Below, one piece after another: positions 22,646-63,887 of a DNA stretch of 64,000 bases. The number at the start of each line of letters is the position of its first letter. Positions within the stretch are counted from its first letter, which is position 1. The notes beneath the pieces were generated by a model. That model saw only the letters and a program-made list of their open reading frames with translations, searched no databases and had not been told where the DNA came from. The translations under genes and the position numbers were made by a program. Source of the stretch: Geotrypetes seraphini (Eukaryota > Chordata > Amphibia > Gymnophiona > Dermophiidae); the NCBI RefSeq assembly GCF_902459505.1, contig NC_047096.1, forward strand, positions 992,001 to 1,056,000, in the 5' to 3' direction.

Positions 22646-23230
22646 GTGTAGTAGATGGTTTTAAGAAAGGTTTGAGTGGTCGGCTTTTTTGTTAAATAGT
22701 TTGGTTGTGGCTTTTTGATTGGACGTTTGAAAGATCGTCTGGTTGATGGGGATCAGTGACTATGGAAAGAGAGCAGTTATGCAGTCACAGTGAAGGCTTT
22801 GGATTGGTGGTTGCTGTGAATAGGAGTGGAGCATGAATGCAACAACTTTGAATGTTATGGGCCTCAACGCCATGTTGGATTTATGAAAAGGATTGTGAAG
22901 AAAAGGGCAGTAAAGTGGGATTGGACCCCTGACACAGCTTTTGGTGAAACGGGGATTCCCTGTTCAGTAATTGTTGTGTATCCTGATGTAGAAGCCAAGA
23001 TTAAGGAAGAGTCTAAAATGGCGATATTTAAGGAACACAACTAAATATTTGCTTACTGGATTCAGTTTCTTGGTGGTGGTTGAATGCCTTGAGTTTTCTC
23101 CTTAAAGCCAGCCATGATAAGTAGGTTTTTGGATAGAAGTGAAGTTTTTTTCTTACCTTTGAAGTCTAGCTGAGGTCTTTTTATCCACTTCTTATATTTT
23201 TTATATTTGTGTGTGTGGGGGTTAATTTTT
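22646..23230. other. Unassigned sequence between ATXN7L2 and SYPL2
   Basis: A 72-codon frame at 22826-23044 has no family I recognise. 22926-22954 reads CCCCTGACACAGC...GTGAAACGGGG, reminiscent of decayed hammerhead-bearing retroelement ends. No gene is supported. Confidence 0.4.
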
Positions 23231-24650
23231 ATGTTTATTGAAAGCTTCTATACCGCTGCTAATGACTGGGAAGTCAATTCAGAGCGATTTATATGAGCTT
23301 CTTTAAAGGTGTTATGGGAAGGCTCTAGGATCAGTACCTAAGTACAGTTGAATAAACATGCTCTAGTCTCTCTATAAATGGTCATTGAAATCACCCATTA
23401 TTCTAGTTGCCTAATCTGCCAGCTTTCCTAATCTCTGAAAACATTTCTTCATCTGTCTGGGGGATGGTAGTGATTTCCTTCTCTTCACACATGGAATTTC
23501 TCTCCATATGGAATCCATGCTGTTACCTATCCCTCTTAAGTAAGCTGCTCCACTCAAAAAATAACCCACGAAAATCAAATCCTTTAAATAACAAATCCTC
23601 GGGTCAAGTTTTTATTTGAGCAAAGCAAAAAAATAACATGCAACAAACACATCACCCTAAAATGGGGGACAGACAGATTACAGCGGGCAGGAGGTGAGAT
23701 TAATTAGGATACATGAACAGTGCTAAGGCTGCCTTTCATAGATCTCCCTTTCTCATGCTACAGCTGACATCGTTCTGGTTTCAAGGCCAAATCACAGTAT
23801 TCATTAACAGCAAGCACAAGTACACTTCTTATTAATAATAACGTTTGAACATGGTGTGCTATAGAGTCAATATTGTCTCCACAGAATGATTGTTTGCCAT
23901 CACTAAATATCCCATTTCATCTCTGGTCACTCAGACAGCAATGGCTCTCCCATGGAGCCCAAACAAGGTTCACATGTCGTATGTATGGGAAAGAATGCAC
24001 CTTCTTGTTGTGGGACTAGGCCTGGTATCCTCATGAACTCGATGATAGCAACTAGCCTTCAGGGGTTGTTTTCTCCTTCCCCTACTGATGTAAGCAGCGG
24101 GGGCTAAAGGGAGACTGCTTCCTTTCCATCATACAAAACAGCCCTCACTCCACATGTCCTTGCTGTAGCTTCACATTTGAAAAAGAAAAGGTCATGGATT
24201 TGATATTACATGCTTTACATTTATTATCTCTGTCTCTGGTGGGCTCACAATCTTACGTTTTTGTACCTAGGACAACAATGGAGGAATAAGTGACTTGCCG
24301 GCTGTTACAAGGAGCTAACTTTAACACAAACACAAGACTTAAAAATGCTTAAATTATGTTTCACATTTCCAATAAATAAAGTAAAACAAAACCTCCCAGC
24401 CTACCATATCCCACTACTCACGTATTTCAAATATTTCAATGCCAGATTTCTGTACCCCCCAGCTAGACCTTGAGCCAACCATCTTATCCCTACATCTGAT
24501 CTGCCGCAAATAAACTATGCTGCCAAACACTCTGTATAATACCTGCCCTCGATGTGCTCAGGCCACCCATGGAACTAGTTCATGAGTAGGTCACAGCTAG
24601 AAAGATCAGGCCAAACCCCCCCCCCAAAAAAAGAAGCTAAAAAAAAACCA
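23231..24650. other. Mostly unassigned intergenic sequence
   Basis: 23231-23330 is a minus-strand L2 3' end (TTTATTGAAAGCTTCTATACC). 24235-24310 looks like a CORE-SINE or L2 relic in reverse. The rest shows nothing I can name. Confidence 0.4.
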
Positions 24651-25050
24651 ACCCATAAGAGTTGCCATACTGGGATAGACCGAAGATCTAGTACTAAGTC
24701 CAGTATCCTGTTTCCAGCATTGGCCACCCTAGGTCCCAAGTACCTGGCAAGATCCCAAAAGAGTAAAACAGATTTTATGCTACTTATCCTAGGAATAAGC
24801 AGTGGATTTCCCCAAATCCATCTTAATAATGGCTTATGGGCTTTTGGTTTAGGAAATTATCCAAACTTTTTTTTTTAATACCTGCTAAGCTAACTGCTTT
24901 CACCACATTCTCTGACAACAAATTCAAGTTTAATTAGAAGTGAAGTGAATAAATATTTTCTCCTGTTTGTTTTAAATCTATTACTTAGAAGCTTCATTGA
25001 ATGCCCCCTAGTATTTTTGGAAAGAGTAAACATGCAATTCATTTCTACCC
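24651..25050 (-). mobile_element. CR1 LINE 3' end
   Basis: Carries ATAAGAGTTGCCATACTGGG, then AAAACAGATTTTATGCTACT and AATAAGCAGTGGATTTCCCC, in the same order as the other CR1 3' ends here. Confidence 0.75.
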
Positions 25051-25479
25051 ATTCTCAGAGGATGGGGTAAGGGGCAGTTAATACATTCAGTGCTAGATTT
25101 ATCAATGTTTTTGCAAAGGTAGAGAACACAAAATATTTGATAAATCTGACCCATATATTTTAATGTTTTTCAAACGCATGAGGAAAAAAATGATAGATGC
25201 AAAAACCACATACAATACAGTTTGGGTCCAGTGTATCTCTGGTTTACAGAACTGACTTTTGAATTCATTATGGGAGGGGGAGAGGTTCCATCCGCAACTG
25301 TGTGGTGAGCAGCTTAGGAGCAAGGGAGAGGCTAATAAGTACCAAGGGGTAGAAAGTGTGCTATGCTAGCAATGACGCTGTTTCTAGGGCACCTTGCTCA
25401 CATATCTTACGACAGTTTTCCTATTGTCCTTTCCCAAGGCTGCTAATTGATATAGGCTTCAATTCTCTGGAGACTCCAA

Positions 25480-25690
25480 TAATGATGGTTAATGTAGCTG
25501 GTTTTAAAATAGGTTTGGACAAGTTCCTGGAGGAAAAGTTCACAGTCTGCTGTTGAGACGGACCTGGGGGAAGCCATTGCTTACATGGAATGCTGCTACT
25601 CTTTGGGTTTTTGCCAGGTACTTGTGACTTGGATTGGCCTCTGTGAAGACGGACCATTGGTCTGACCCAGTAGGGCTATTCTTAAGTTAT
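25480..25690 (+). mobile_element. CR1 LINE 3' tip
   Basis: Reads AATGTAGCTGGTTTTAAAAT through GGACCATTGGTCTGACCCAG to the tip at about 25690. Plus-strand counterpart of the 3' ends above. Confidence 0.75.
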
Positions 25691-25749
25691 AATGTTCCAT
25701 CTACACTTTGCAGATCTAGAGTCCAGGGCTCTGCACTGAGACTACAGTA

Positions 25750-26150
25750 TGAACTTTCATTTATTTAGTCCGTCCTCACCAAAGAGCTCAGAACGGCTTC
25801 CAATTTAACCTAATATACAGTTAACAGAGAATATTTGTTAAGGGCCATATTCTAAATATGGAGCCTAAAGCATCAGTGACAACTTGTACAGCGCTAAATA
25901 TGATTGATAAAAGCCAGTACGTTAGGCATTTAGGTCAGCGTTAGCTAAAACCAGGCTGAATGGTGCGCAGATCAGGCGAATTCTATAGGAATGCCCCTGG
26001 CCACGCCCCCTTTTCAAATCCACGCACTTCAACTTTCTGATTAGTGTCAATTATGAAGGGTTAATTCAGTTATCGGTGCCAATTAAACAGTGAATTTGTG
26101 CGCACACATCAGTTACGCGTGCAGAACGTTAGGCGCTGTATCACAGAATT
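25750..26150. repeat. L2 fragment followed by a MITE
   Basis: 25750-25835 is an L2 end (TTTATTTAGTCCGTCCTCAC). 25838-26150 begins GGGCCATATTCTAAATATGG and ends with an inverted-looking ATCACAGAATTTGGGG. Confidence 0.4.
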
Positions 26151-27944
26151 TGGGGTAAGGGGGCAATTTAATAATGTGCCTATTTCTTCAAGATGCAACA
26201 TAGTCACTGTGACAAAAGAGTCTCCCTGAAAACTCCCTCACAAAGTGTCACTTTTCCACCTAGGTTGAAAGTGCCTCGGCTCTGCCCCTGGAATTCCTAG
26301 GGAAGATTATGGCACAAAATCTATCAGCGCCTGAGGATTCGGTATCCCTGCAGTGGCAGAAGTGGCCTCCGAGTCTGCCTTTTTAAAGGAACAGGGGCTC
26401 ATGGTCTGCCTTGAACCTTTAAGGCTGCAGTTTGTTTCTATCAAGTAGGGGTGCAAGGATCAATCCCTTCATAGGACCTTCCATCTCTATACCGTGTAAA
26501 AAGCACAAACATTTATGCATCCTTCCCCTGGACGTAATAAATGCCCTTTTCTGTGCACAAGGCAAGTCCCTTACAAAGTATTTCCGAAATGCGCAGACCA
26601 ACCTCACTGCAAAATTCATCCTATATTCTTTGTGAAAAATCAAAGACCACATTATGAGAGTCTGTCCTTGCATATGTAACTGTGTGAGGTGGACTGAGAA
26701 GTACATCTGTTGACATATTAAAAGCGTAACCTATGTTCCCTCATCCATCCATCGACATGGCAGACAGCGAGGCAGATGCACAACCACCTGAGGCTCCAAG
26801 AATGTGTTAATGGCCATCTATCTGTTCTCACTTGTGGCTGCCATCTGTCTGTTCAAGGTAAGGCACACGCATCAGGAACTACTTTGTTCTCCAAAAAGGG
26901 AGATGGGGGGGGGGGAGGGCAAGGGTGGCTGGAGTTAGAAGGAGACAGGACTTTAGGACTTCCTTTCTACTTATAGAAATTTTCATCTACTCCTCCACAA
27001 CTGTTGGCTGCATCGCTGAATTAAAAATGCTGCTCCTGGACACCTGCAATAAATGTTTAAGCTGGAGAGTGAGAAATTACCTCACACGGAGGGAGGGAAA
27101 CTGAATTAGTCCATATTGATTCTGATGTCACAAATGACAACACACACAATGAACCAATCAGGTTCCATTCCATTCCTAGAGCTTCAAGAATTACTAAATG
27201 GACGACTGGACTGTCCCAGTGAAATGTGAAATGCTGCAAATGACCAGAGAGATTCTGTGTAAAACACTCATTTTGACCTTTAGCAGAAGCAAAAATGTGT
27301 AAGCAGGACAAGAGCAGAAAACCCCCCACAGGAGCTGCTCTGATTCAGGGATTGACAAGAAATTGAAGAAAAACCTTAAGGCCCAGTTGGAATCATTTTA
27401 GCTCTTTGTGGCTGAAACCTTTCTGTGTGGATGATACAAACCCAATGCAGAAGAAACAGACAGGTCTCACAAACAAATTTGTCCCATTTCTATTGCTTGA
27501 GCACCTGTGGCAAAGTCCTGATCCTTCAGGCCACCTGTTCCCAAGCCAGGTTGACTACCATCTACCACCTAACCTCTTTCCTCATTCTTCCCTACCCCCT
27601 GGAGCCAGGCTCCCCTCCACACTCATTTGTCCTGAGTGTAAAAAAATCCCCCTAGCTGGTGTCCATTCACAAGCTGTGCAGCTTTGGGACTATGTGATTG
27701 CACAGCCAGCCAGCTTAGTATCACATGTTAACAGCTACTGGGCCACCCGCTCCAGAAACAAAACACAAGTCAGGGAAAAAGCAAGGTCTTGTTCAGCAGG
27801 AGCGGCTTGGCTGCCTGCCTGCCAGGTTCCCAGCAGCACGTTCACTCAGACCAAATTATTAGGAAAAGTACGTGTGTTACTGGCAGGTGAAGTGAGATCC
27901 AAGGCGAGGAGAAGGTGCAGTCCAGTTGGAGGGCTCACTGGCTC
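26151..27944. other. SYPL2 downstream flank / 3' UTR
   Basis: Follows the SYPL2 stop on the minus strand. No convincing minus-strand AATAAA was seen. The long plus-strand frame at 27406-28077 is antisense to SYPL2 exon 6 and lacks any family signal. Confidence 0.45.
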
Positions 27945-47114
<19,170 letters not shown>

Positions 47115-47236
47115 GTTGGGAGCGCCCCTGTCTCTTAGCTTTTACCTTTGGAAGCTGGCCTGTTTCTCCCCGCTCCCTCTGTGGAACCAAATTCTTATTC
47201 AAACTTCTGTCAAACTCTGAGTGTAAGTGCCCAGCT

Positions 47237-47242
47237 CACGTG
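47237..47242. promoter_or_regulatory. CACGTG E-box upstream of SYPL2
   Basis: A palindromic E-box lies about 125 bp upstream of the SYPL2 start codon. A CAGCTG E-box of the type bound by myogenic factors is at 47291-47296. Their use is inferred only from the muscle expression of this family. Confidence 0.3.
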
Positions 47243-47513
47243 ACAGTGCTCACTCCCTCTCCCCCAGTGTCAGACACCATGTGCCCCCTACAGCTGAGAC
47301 CTGAGCTAAAAGTGCTGCTGGTTCCATTCATGGACTGGAATGGGACACCAGAATGAGTCTAATTTCTGACAAGGAACTTGGAGTCACTTGTGTACAAAAT
47401 GTCAGCGAGAGATGAGAGGGGCTGAAGTTTGTGAGAAACATAAATGAAAGCTAAGAGAGACTTCAAAGTTGCAGATACAGACTTCAGACTCTGATTCTTT
47501 CCTCTCTCCTTAA

Positions 47514-47596
47514 AGAATGACATGGGGACAGTTTCCCATGGTTATCCGCAGGGACGGGGAAGGTGACAAATTCTGCCACCGTGTCATTCTCTAAGA
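47514..47596. mobile_element. Short hAT MITE upstream of SYPL2
   Basis: TAAAGAATGACATGGGGAC to CCGTGTCATTCTCTAA, an internally deleted member of the AGAGAATGACA family. Confidence 0.75.
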
Positions 47597-47710
47597 TTGA
47601 GTTGGATCATTCTTTGCATGGCACTGCAAAGGTTCATTCAGCCAGCGAGTGGGAAAGGAACTACACAGATTAGCACACGCTTGCCAAACTGTGGCCCGAG
47701 TCCATGGGAA

Positions 47711-48310
47711 GTATACACAGAACATAAGGATAGCCTTACTGGGCCAGACCAATGGTCCGTCTTCACAGTGGTCAATCTAGGTCACTAGTACCTGGCCAAA
47801 ACCCAAAGAGTAGCAACATTCCATGTTACCAATCCAGGGCAAGCAGTGGCTTCCCCCATGTCTTTCTCAATTACAGACTATGGACCTTTCTTAAAACCAG
47901 CTATGCTATCCGCTCTTACCACAACCTTTGGCAATGCATTCCAGAGCTTAACTATATACAGTATATAGGTAAAGGTTCAAAGAAGAGCGACCAAGATGAT
48001 AAAGGGGATGGAACTCCTCTCGTATTAGGAAAGATTAAAATGGTTAGGGTGCTTCAGCTTGGAAAAGAGAAGGCAGAGGGGAGATAAGATTGAAGCCTAC
48101 AAAATCCTGAGTGGAGTAGAAAGGGTACAAGTGGATTGATTTTTCACTCCGCCAATAAGTACAAAGACTAGGGGACACTTGAAGTTACAGGGAAAAACTT
48201 TTAAAACTAATAGGAGGAAATTTGCCAGAGGATGTGGTAAGAATAGTTAATGTAGCTGGTTTTAAAAAAGGTTTGGAAAAGTTCATGGTCTGTTGCTATT
48301 CTTTTGTTCT
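47711..48310. repeat. Two CR1 fragments head to head
   Basis: 47711-47970 is a minus-strand CR1 3' end. 47975-48310 is a plus-strand CR1 C-terminus ([16 protein letters not shown]-like, FSLEKRRQRGDKIEAYK). Both contain the same AATGTAGCTGG/CCAGCTATG region, so they are two insertions, not one inverted copy. Confidence 0.65.
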
Positions 48311-48511
48311 TAAAACAATTTATGTGGCTCTTTTTGAAGATCAACACAGCATGTTTGAATGACGGCATAGCAAGGTTTTAAATTGGAACCAGATTGATAG
48401 GTGCATTGTTTCATTCACTATTACCCTCTTCAGTCTTGTCTGGTCACTTCATTTTCAGTCGGGATCTTTTTCACAATTCCCCTTTCCAACATGTGCAGAG
48501 GTTAATTAATT

Positions 48512-48638
48512 TACCCCCTCTTTTAAGAACACGTAGCGTGGGTTTTAATGCTGGCAGCAGCGGCAACTGCACCAATGCTCATAGGATTCCTGAGTGTCGG
48601 AGCAGTTACTGCCGCTAAGCGTTTGTAAAAAAGGGGGT
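48512..48638. mobile_element. Small fold-back MITE (CCCCCTTT family)
   Basis: CCCCCTCTTTTAAGAACACG to GCGTTTGTAAAAAAGGGGG, with AATGCTCATAGGATTCCTGA at the centre. Confidence 0.6.
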
Positions 48639-48639
48639 T

Positions 48640-49906
48640 ATTGTGTTGTCATATAATTTGAGAAATTTATCTCTACGTTTGAATTGACACAGCTTATGAA
48701 GGACGCTTTGAACTTTGTTTTATATAGATCTATATGTTCTATTAACGATCGCATTTTCCAAAATTATATTTTTCTTCTTATGGACTCTTAAGACTCCTGA
48801 GGACCGTGTTGCATGATTGTCAATCAATTCCCTTTGATTTGAAGACCTGGACTGTTCTGCTCTTTTTGGATAGTTGGTTGTACATATGCAGAGGCTGACA
48901 TTCCCCATTTCCAGAAGATTGAGACTCTGGTTGAGGCCACTTTAGGCCTGACAACGATTCAGTGAAGGGGCTTCTTTTTACTTGAAACCCTGATCATAAC
49001 ATGCAAGATTGTACACCACCGTCTACAATCCTCCCTAAGACTGGAGCAGTCCCTCAGATACCCCCTCCCCCACTTCACACACAAATTTGTACAACGCCCT
49101 CCTTTTTTCAGTTGATACCAACAATCTCATTAATCAATTCTGAGGTTAACTTGGGGTGCCACTGCTTACCCCCAGGGGGTATGTGGCATATGATCAGACT
49201 ACCTCTTGGGAACCTGTCAGAAATTTACGATCATGATTGGCCACCGCTGAAAGCATAGGATCTTGTGGACAACACCATCTTCTACGTAAAAATCTCTGGA
49301 AACCGCCTTGGTCACACACTTGCTCTCTTATGACTCCCCTGATTTGGTACAGTCCAAAGTACACCTGCTCCTATCATGCCCTAGCACAAAGTGGACCATT
49401 TGCCTCACTGACTATCCAACTCAGAACTGGTGGTACCTTTGGATCCACATTTCCTCTGAAAGCCTTCACCAGTTCCCACTCCCATCTGACATCCTTATCC
49501 CCCAACATCAGACAGCCATCCCATTCTGGTACAGATGGCCAATCAAGTAACCCACAAACCAATCTATGAATATAATAAAAGACTTCCTTTTAAGTGGGTT
49601 TTTTAAAAAATTTACTTTTTTAAATCTGTTTTCCTTTAAACAAAGAACTTAACTGCTAGGTCCTATGGATCACATTAGCAGCTAAGTTCTTTCCTCCCCT
49701 GACAAGCCACATTTTGAACCTCTGCCCCCTCCCCCACGAAGGTTCCACTAAGTCGTCTGATTCTTGCAAAATGTCCTTCTTCTTCCCCCAATTCCCCAGT
49801 TGCTCCTGCCTCTTTCAGTGCCAAGTTGAAAATGACACCAGCAGCTCCAAGCTGTACTTTTGTAGTACAATACCACTGTTAGGGGGTTCAGCTGCTGTAA
49901 GCTGAT
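48640..49906. other. SYPL2-PSMA5 intergenic sequence, unassigned
   Basis: The open frames at 49237-49569 and on the opposite strand show no family signal. Nothing else was recognised. Confidence 0.35.
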
Positions 49907-50103
49907 AAAAACATGATGGCAGATAAAGGCCAAATGGCCCATCCAGTCTGCCCATCCACAGTAACCATCATCTCTTCCTCTCTCTAAGACATCCCACGTG
50001 CCTATCCCAGGCTTTCTTGAATTCAGACACAGTCTCTATCTCCACCACCTCTTCCGGGAGACTGTTCCACGCATCTACCACCCTTTCTGTATCTAATGAC
50101 TAC
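49907..50103 (-). mobile_element. CR1-clade LINE 3' end
   Basis: On the minus strand it encodes RVVDAWNSLPEEVVEIETVS and EFKKAWDRHVG, then a 3' UTR ending with the reverse complement of AAACATGATGGCAGATAAAG. Confidence 0.8.
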
Positions 50104-50187
50104 AAGAGGGTGCTGGAAAGTTCTCAGCCCAGCCAACTTCCTCAATTCTGAGCGTTATTTTGCTACTGTAGCTAAAAAGTGTTACAG

Positions 50188-50605
50188 AATAATAATAATA
50201 ATAACTTTATTTTTGTATACCGCATTACCATGGAAGTTCTATGCGGTTAACAGATGAAGAGACTGTACATTACAGCGAAGTTACACTTTTTTTTTTTTTT
50301 TTTTGCATAGCTACATTTACATTTTCGGCGACGCTACATTTACGGTGAAGTTATTTTTCAGGTCGGTTACAATTGCAGAGAAGTTACATTTGCTGTAAGT
50401 TGCATATATATAGTGGAGTTCATATAGTAGTGTTACATATGGCGGTGATATATACTGCGGAGTTCGATAAAGCAGAGCAGAGGCATTTAGTAAGGGAGGG
50501 GGTGATTAGTTGGATAGGGTGATCCATTTTGTTAAGCCATTTGGTGGCTGACAGGATTGGAGGAGTCGAGAGTCTGAGGTAAGTCAAGGTCCGAGGAGGA
50601 GGCAA
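50188..50605 (-). mobile_element. L2 3'-end fragment inside mariner
   Basis: (AAT)n, then ACTTTATTTTTGTATACCGC and TCTATGCGGTTAACAG, matching L2 3' ends at 20955 and 56284. A T run at 50287-50304 lies inside. Confidence 0.6.
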
Positions 50606-50611
50606 GGAAGA

Positions 50612-51244
50612 GGGGGGGCACTTCAGTTATCCGGCACCCACGGGGATTGGTGGATACCAGATAACTGTTTTTCTGGTTAATTGAGAGTGTGTTATAAACC
50701 TTGTCTAACACACTCTCAACTCCACCCCCTCCCTACCTCAAGCTCTAAGGTGGTAGAGTCCTGAGTCGCGAACCCCCTTGCTCACTCCCTCTCTCTCTTC
50801 CTTAACCAAAGTGCAGCGGTCAGCAGGAGGCAACCTTAAAACAGGCTGTGATTAGCCCTGGCAGGGCCTTTCCTCTGATGTGTAGGAAGTGACGCGTCAG
50901 AGGAAAGCCCTGCTGGGGCTAGCTGTGAGCAGTCTGCGTCTCCTGCTGTGCTTTGGGTAAGGAAGAGGGAGGGAGCAAGGGAGTTTGCAGCTCATGACCT
51001 GCTTCTTCCACTTTGGGGCTTAAGGAAGGGAGGGATAGAGGAGATCTTTGCAGCTCAGGACCGTTGCTGTTCTGGTGCTTTGGGGCAGGAGGGAAGGGGG
51101 TTCGTAGCTGCTTGGAGGCTTGAGGGAGGGAGGGAGGATTTGAGGCTCAGGATGCTGCCGCTTGTGCTTTGGAGGACATTTTTTTTCCCACCGGTGATTT
51201 TTTGCTGGTTGTGTGAGAGTCCCAGTTAACTGAGACCCTACTGT
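50612..51244. mobile_element. Tigger/pogo-like non-autonomous element inside mariner
   Basis: The right end, read inverted, is CAGTAGGGTCTCAGTTAACT. The left end CTTCAGTTATCCGGCACCC is a diverged match. The interior is G/A-rich and its open frame (50948-51229) is low-complexity. Confidence 0.5.
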
Positions 51245-51635
51245 GTTTCATTTTGCAAAGGGCCAATTTGTAGAATCGTAATGCTATGTTTTGACATTGT
51301 TTCAGGTTATTGATTGAACCATGTCAACGACAAGTGTGGGACTCTGAGCCATCATGAAGTTCCTATTCCTATTCCAAAGGAAATCCATAAAACTATGATG
51401 CAAATATTGAGTTACAAATGCCCATCATACTCCACAGTGAAAATGTGGTGTGCAAACTTTCAGCTTGGAGATTTTGAGACTGAAGATGGAATAAGATCTG
51501 GGAGGCCTCAAACGGTGTCAGCTCTTGAAATTGTTGCCCATGTCTATGTCCTGATTTTGGTAGACTGGCAAATATCAGCTAGAACAATTGCTGAGACACT
51601 ACAGATATCCAGGGAAAGTGTTGGGTTTATAATCA

Positions 51636-52735
51636 AGTTTCAAGTTTAATAAATTATTTAATTTGATCGCAAAATCATATTTCAATGCGATTTACAATAA
51701 ATAACAAATCAAAAAAGTAAAAATTATAAAATCCACATCCAACACATACAATACTAATAGACATTGATACATTAGGGCAAAGGGTAGTTTAAAATACAAT
51801 ATTAAAAAATAAAACTACAAATAAAATCAGGCATAGCTTAGTACACACAGGAAGGGAAACATGAACCCACATATTTCAATGAACTAGTTCTACAGGTGAC
51901 AATGAGCCTCCATGTCCTGCCCCAAAATATAAAAATGCCGGTTTATTGAAAAGCATCTTTAAAAAGCCAGCTCTTCAGAAGATTTTTAAATTTATTCAAT
52001 AGTTTTTCCTCTCTTATGTAAATTGGAAGTAAGTTCCAGATTTGTGGGGCCGAAACAGAAAAAATCATGTCTCTCCTGGAGTAGATCACTTTTAAAGAAG
52101 GGACTATTAATAAAGCTTTATCTTCTGATCTTAAAGATTTAAATGGGGAGTAAGGTATTAAATATCTTTCTAGAAATGTTGGGGCTTTATTTATAAGTAT
52201 TTTATGAGTAAGTAAAGCTATCTTATAGGTGATTCTATGGATTACTGGTAGCCAGTGTTTCTCTCTTAAAAGTGGTGTCATGTGATCAAATTTTTTCTTT
52301 TTCATAATTATTTTTATTGCAGTATTTTGAATGATCTGGATTCTACGTATTTCTTTTAAAGAAGCTCCTTTATATAGTGTATTACAGTAATCTATTTTTG
52401 ATATTACCAGTGAATGAATTAAAATATTTAGCGTAGATTCATCAAGAAAAGGTGATAATGATCTAATAGAAGCAGGTTTTTACTAATGTGCTAATTTGTT
52501 CATGATAGTTCAGTTTTTGATCTAACACAACTCCTAAAATTTTCACTTTTGTAGCTGCTTTGAGGATTGTTTTATTCATAATAATATCTGTACCTGGTTC
52601 AAGCCCCTCTCTACAGGGAAAAAGTATGATTTCAGTTTTAAGTGTATTAAGTGCTAGCTTATTGTCCTGTAGCTATCGAGTAATTTTTGAAAGTTTGTCA
52701 TTTAGTTCAATGATGTCCCCGGCTACATTCGTGTC
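51636..52735 (-). mobile_element. L2-clade LINE inserted in the mariner transposase
   Basis: Minus-strand KKFDHMTPLLREKHWLPVIH, RITYKIALLTHKILINKAPT and SVSAPQIWNLLPIYI, followed by FKNLLKSWLFKD, are the L2 C-terminus, open for 120 codons. The 3' UTR ends near 51638. It splits mariner between VGFII and HDQLGIQKLSAKW. Confidence 0.88.
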
Positions 52736-53546
52736 TAGAGGGTACAGAAGTTGCATGATCAGCTGGGTATACAGAAACTGTCAGCCAAGTGGGTGCCCAA
52801 ATATTTGAATACTGCTCACAAGGCTACCAAAACGATGGATGTTTTGTCGCAGTTGGGGTTTCAGTGCATAGACCATCCACCCTACTCACCAGATCTTGCT
52901 CCATCTGACTATTTTCTGTTTCCAAAGTTTAAAAAGAGTTTGAAAGGGCGACACTTTTTGAGTGATTTGGAGGTGATTGCAGCAGCGGAGTATTTTAGTG
53001 ACTAGACAGAGTATTTTTGGAAAGGTAAACAGCAACTTCATGCATGATTTGCCAAGTGTGTTGAACTTAGATGTGGAATAACTTCTAAGTTTCAGGGCTC
53101 CATATTATTCTCTTCTTGGCTGGGTTGAGAACTTTTCAGTGGCTCCTCTGTATTATGATGTCATAATGCCTCACTGGTGATGTCACAATGGCTTGGTTTC
53201 CCTATACTCTTGCCCATTTACTAGATGCATTTGCCTCATTGAAAATAAAAATGTGGAATAACTTCTAAGTTTCAGGGCTCCACGACATTTTCTCCCTGGG
53301 CCCTCTATGTATCTTATGGTAGCTGACATTGTACAGTGAGTCCTACTGGGAATGTCCCTCCCTGAGACTCAGCATTTCTATGGACAGCGCTGATCATTTT
53401 TGTTGTCGAGGGAATTTGTGCTGAATCACCGAGAGCCGGATTCTGCAGAACAAATGGGGAAAAACGAATTGCATCGATTGCTTGAAGACACGCGAAGCCA
53501 AACTGCTTCGTCACAGAACGCGAGGCCCAGTGAGTCAGAGACGGGA

Positions 53547-53565
53547 ACTACAACTCCCAGCGTGC
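53547..53565 (+). promoter_or_regulatory. ZNF143/Staf-like site (SBS) in the PSMA5 promoter
   Basis: ACTACAACTCCCAGCGTGC matches the well-known ACTACAATTCCCAGMATGC core of ZNF143 sites with few mismatches. It lies about 200 bp upstream of the start codon, a usual position in housekeeping promoters. A TGAGTCA (AP-1/NF-E2-like) core lies at 53531-53537. Confidence 0.55.
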
Positions 53566-53750
53566 CGAGCGCGTTGGCGCGCCGATGGGTTGTGCGCAAG
53601 CGCGTTGGGGGTTTGTCTGCGCGGCCTGACTCCGGCGCAGGCGCAGCGGGGGATCTGCGCAGGCGCTTCCGCTCGGCTTTTCGCTTTCTCCTTCCGCCCG
53701 GTTCAAGCAGTGCCGCCGCCTCCTCCGCCTCCGCCTCCGCCGTTCTCATC

Positions 53751-63887
<10,137 letters not shown>

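Larger units (their letters stand above)
50106..53147 (+). mobile_element. Mariner transposon, broken up by nested insertions
   Basis: The left end GAGGGTGCTGGAAAGTTCTC and the right end GAGAACTTTTCAGTGGCTCC are inverted matches. Transposase pieces are at 51314-51635 (CPSYSTVKMWCANFQLGDFE, RSGRPQTV, LQISRESVGFII) and 52751-53060 (LSAKWVPKYLN, HPPYSPDLAPSDYFLFPKFK, the region around the third catalytic Asp). The middle with the first two catalytic aspartates is deleted at the KYLN/TAHK junction. Insertions lie at 50188-50605, about 50612-51244 and 51636-52735. Confidence 0.9.

Noticed and set aside
22826-23044. A 72-codon frame between ATXN7L2 and SYPL2
   Set aside because: No family resemblance, single short frame in repeat-like sequence.
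49237-49569. A 110-codon plus-strand frame with Ser/Thr/Pro-rich reading
   Set aside because: Overlapped by equally long frames on both strands and without homology.
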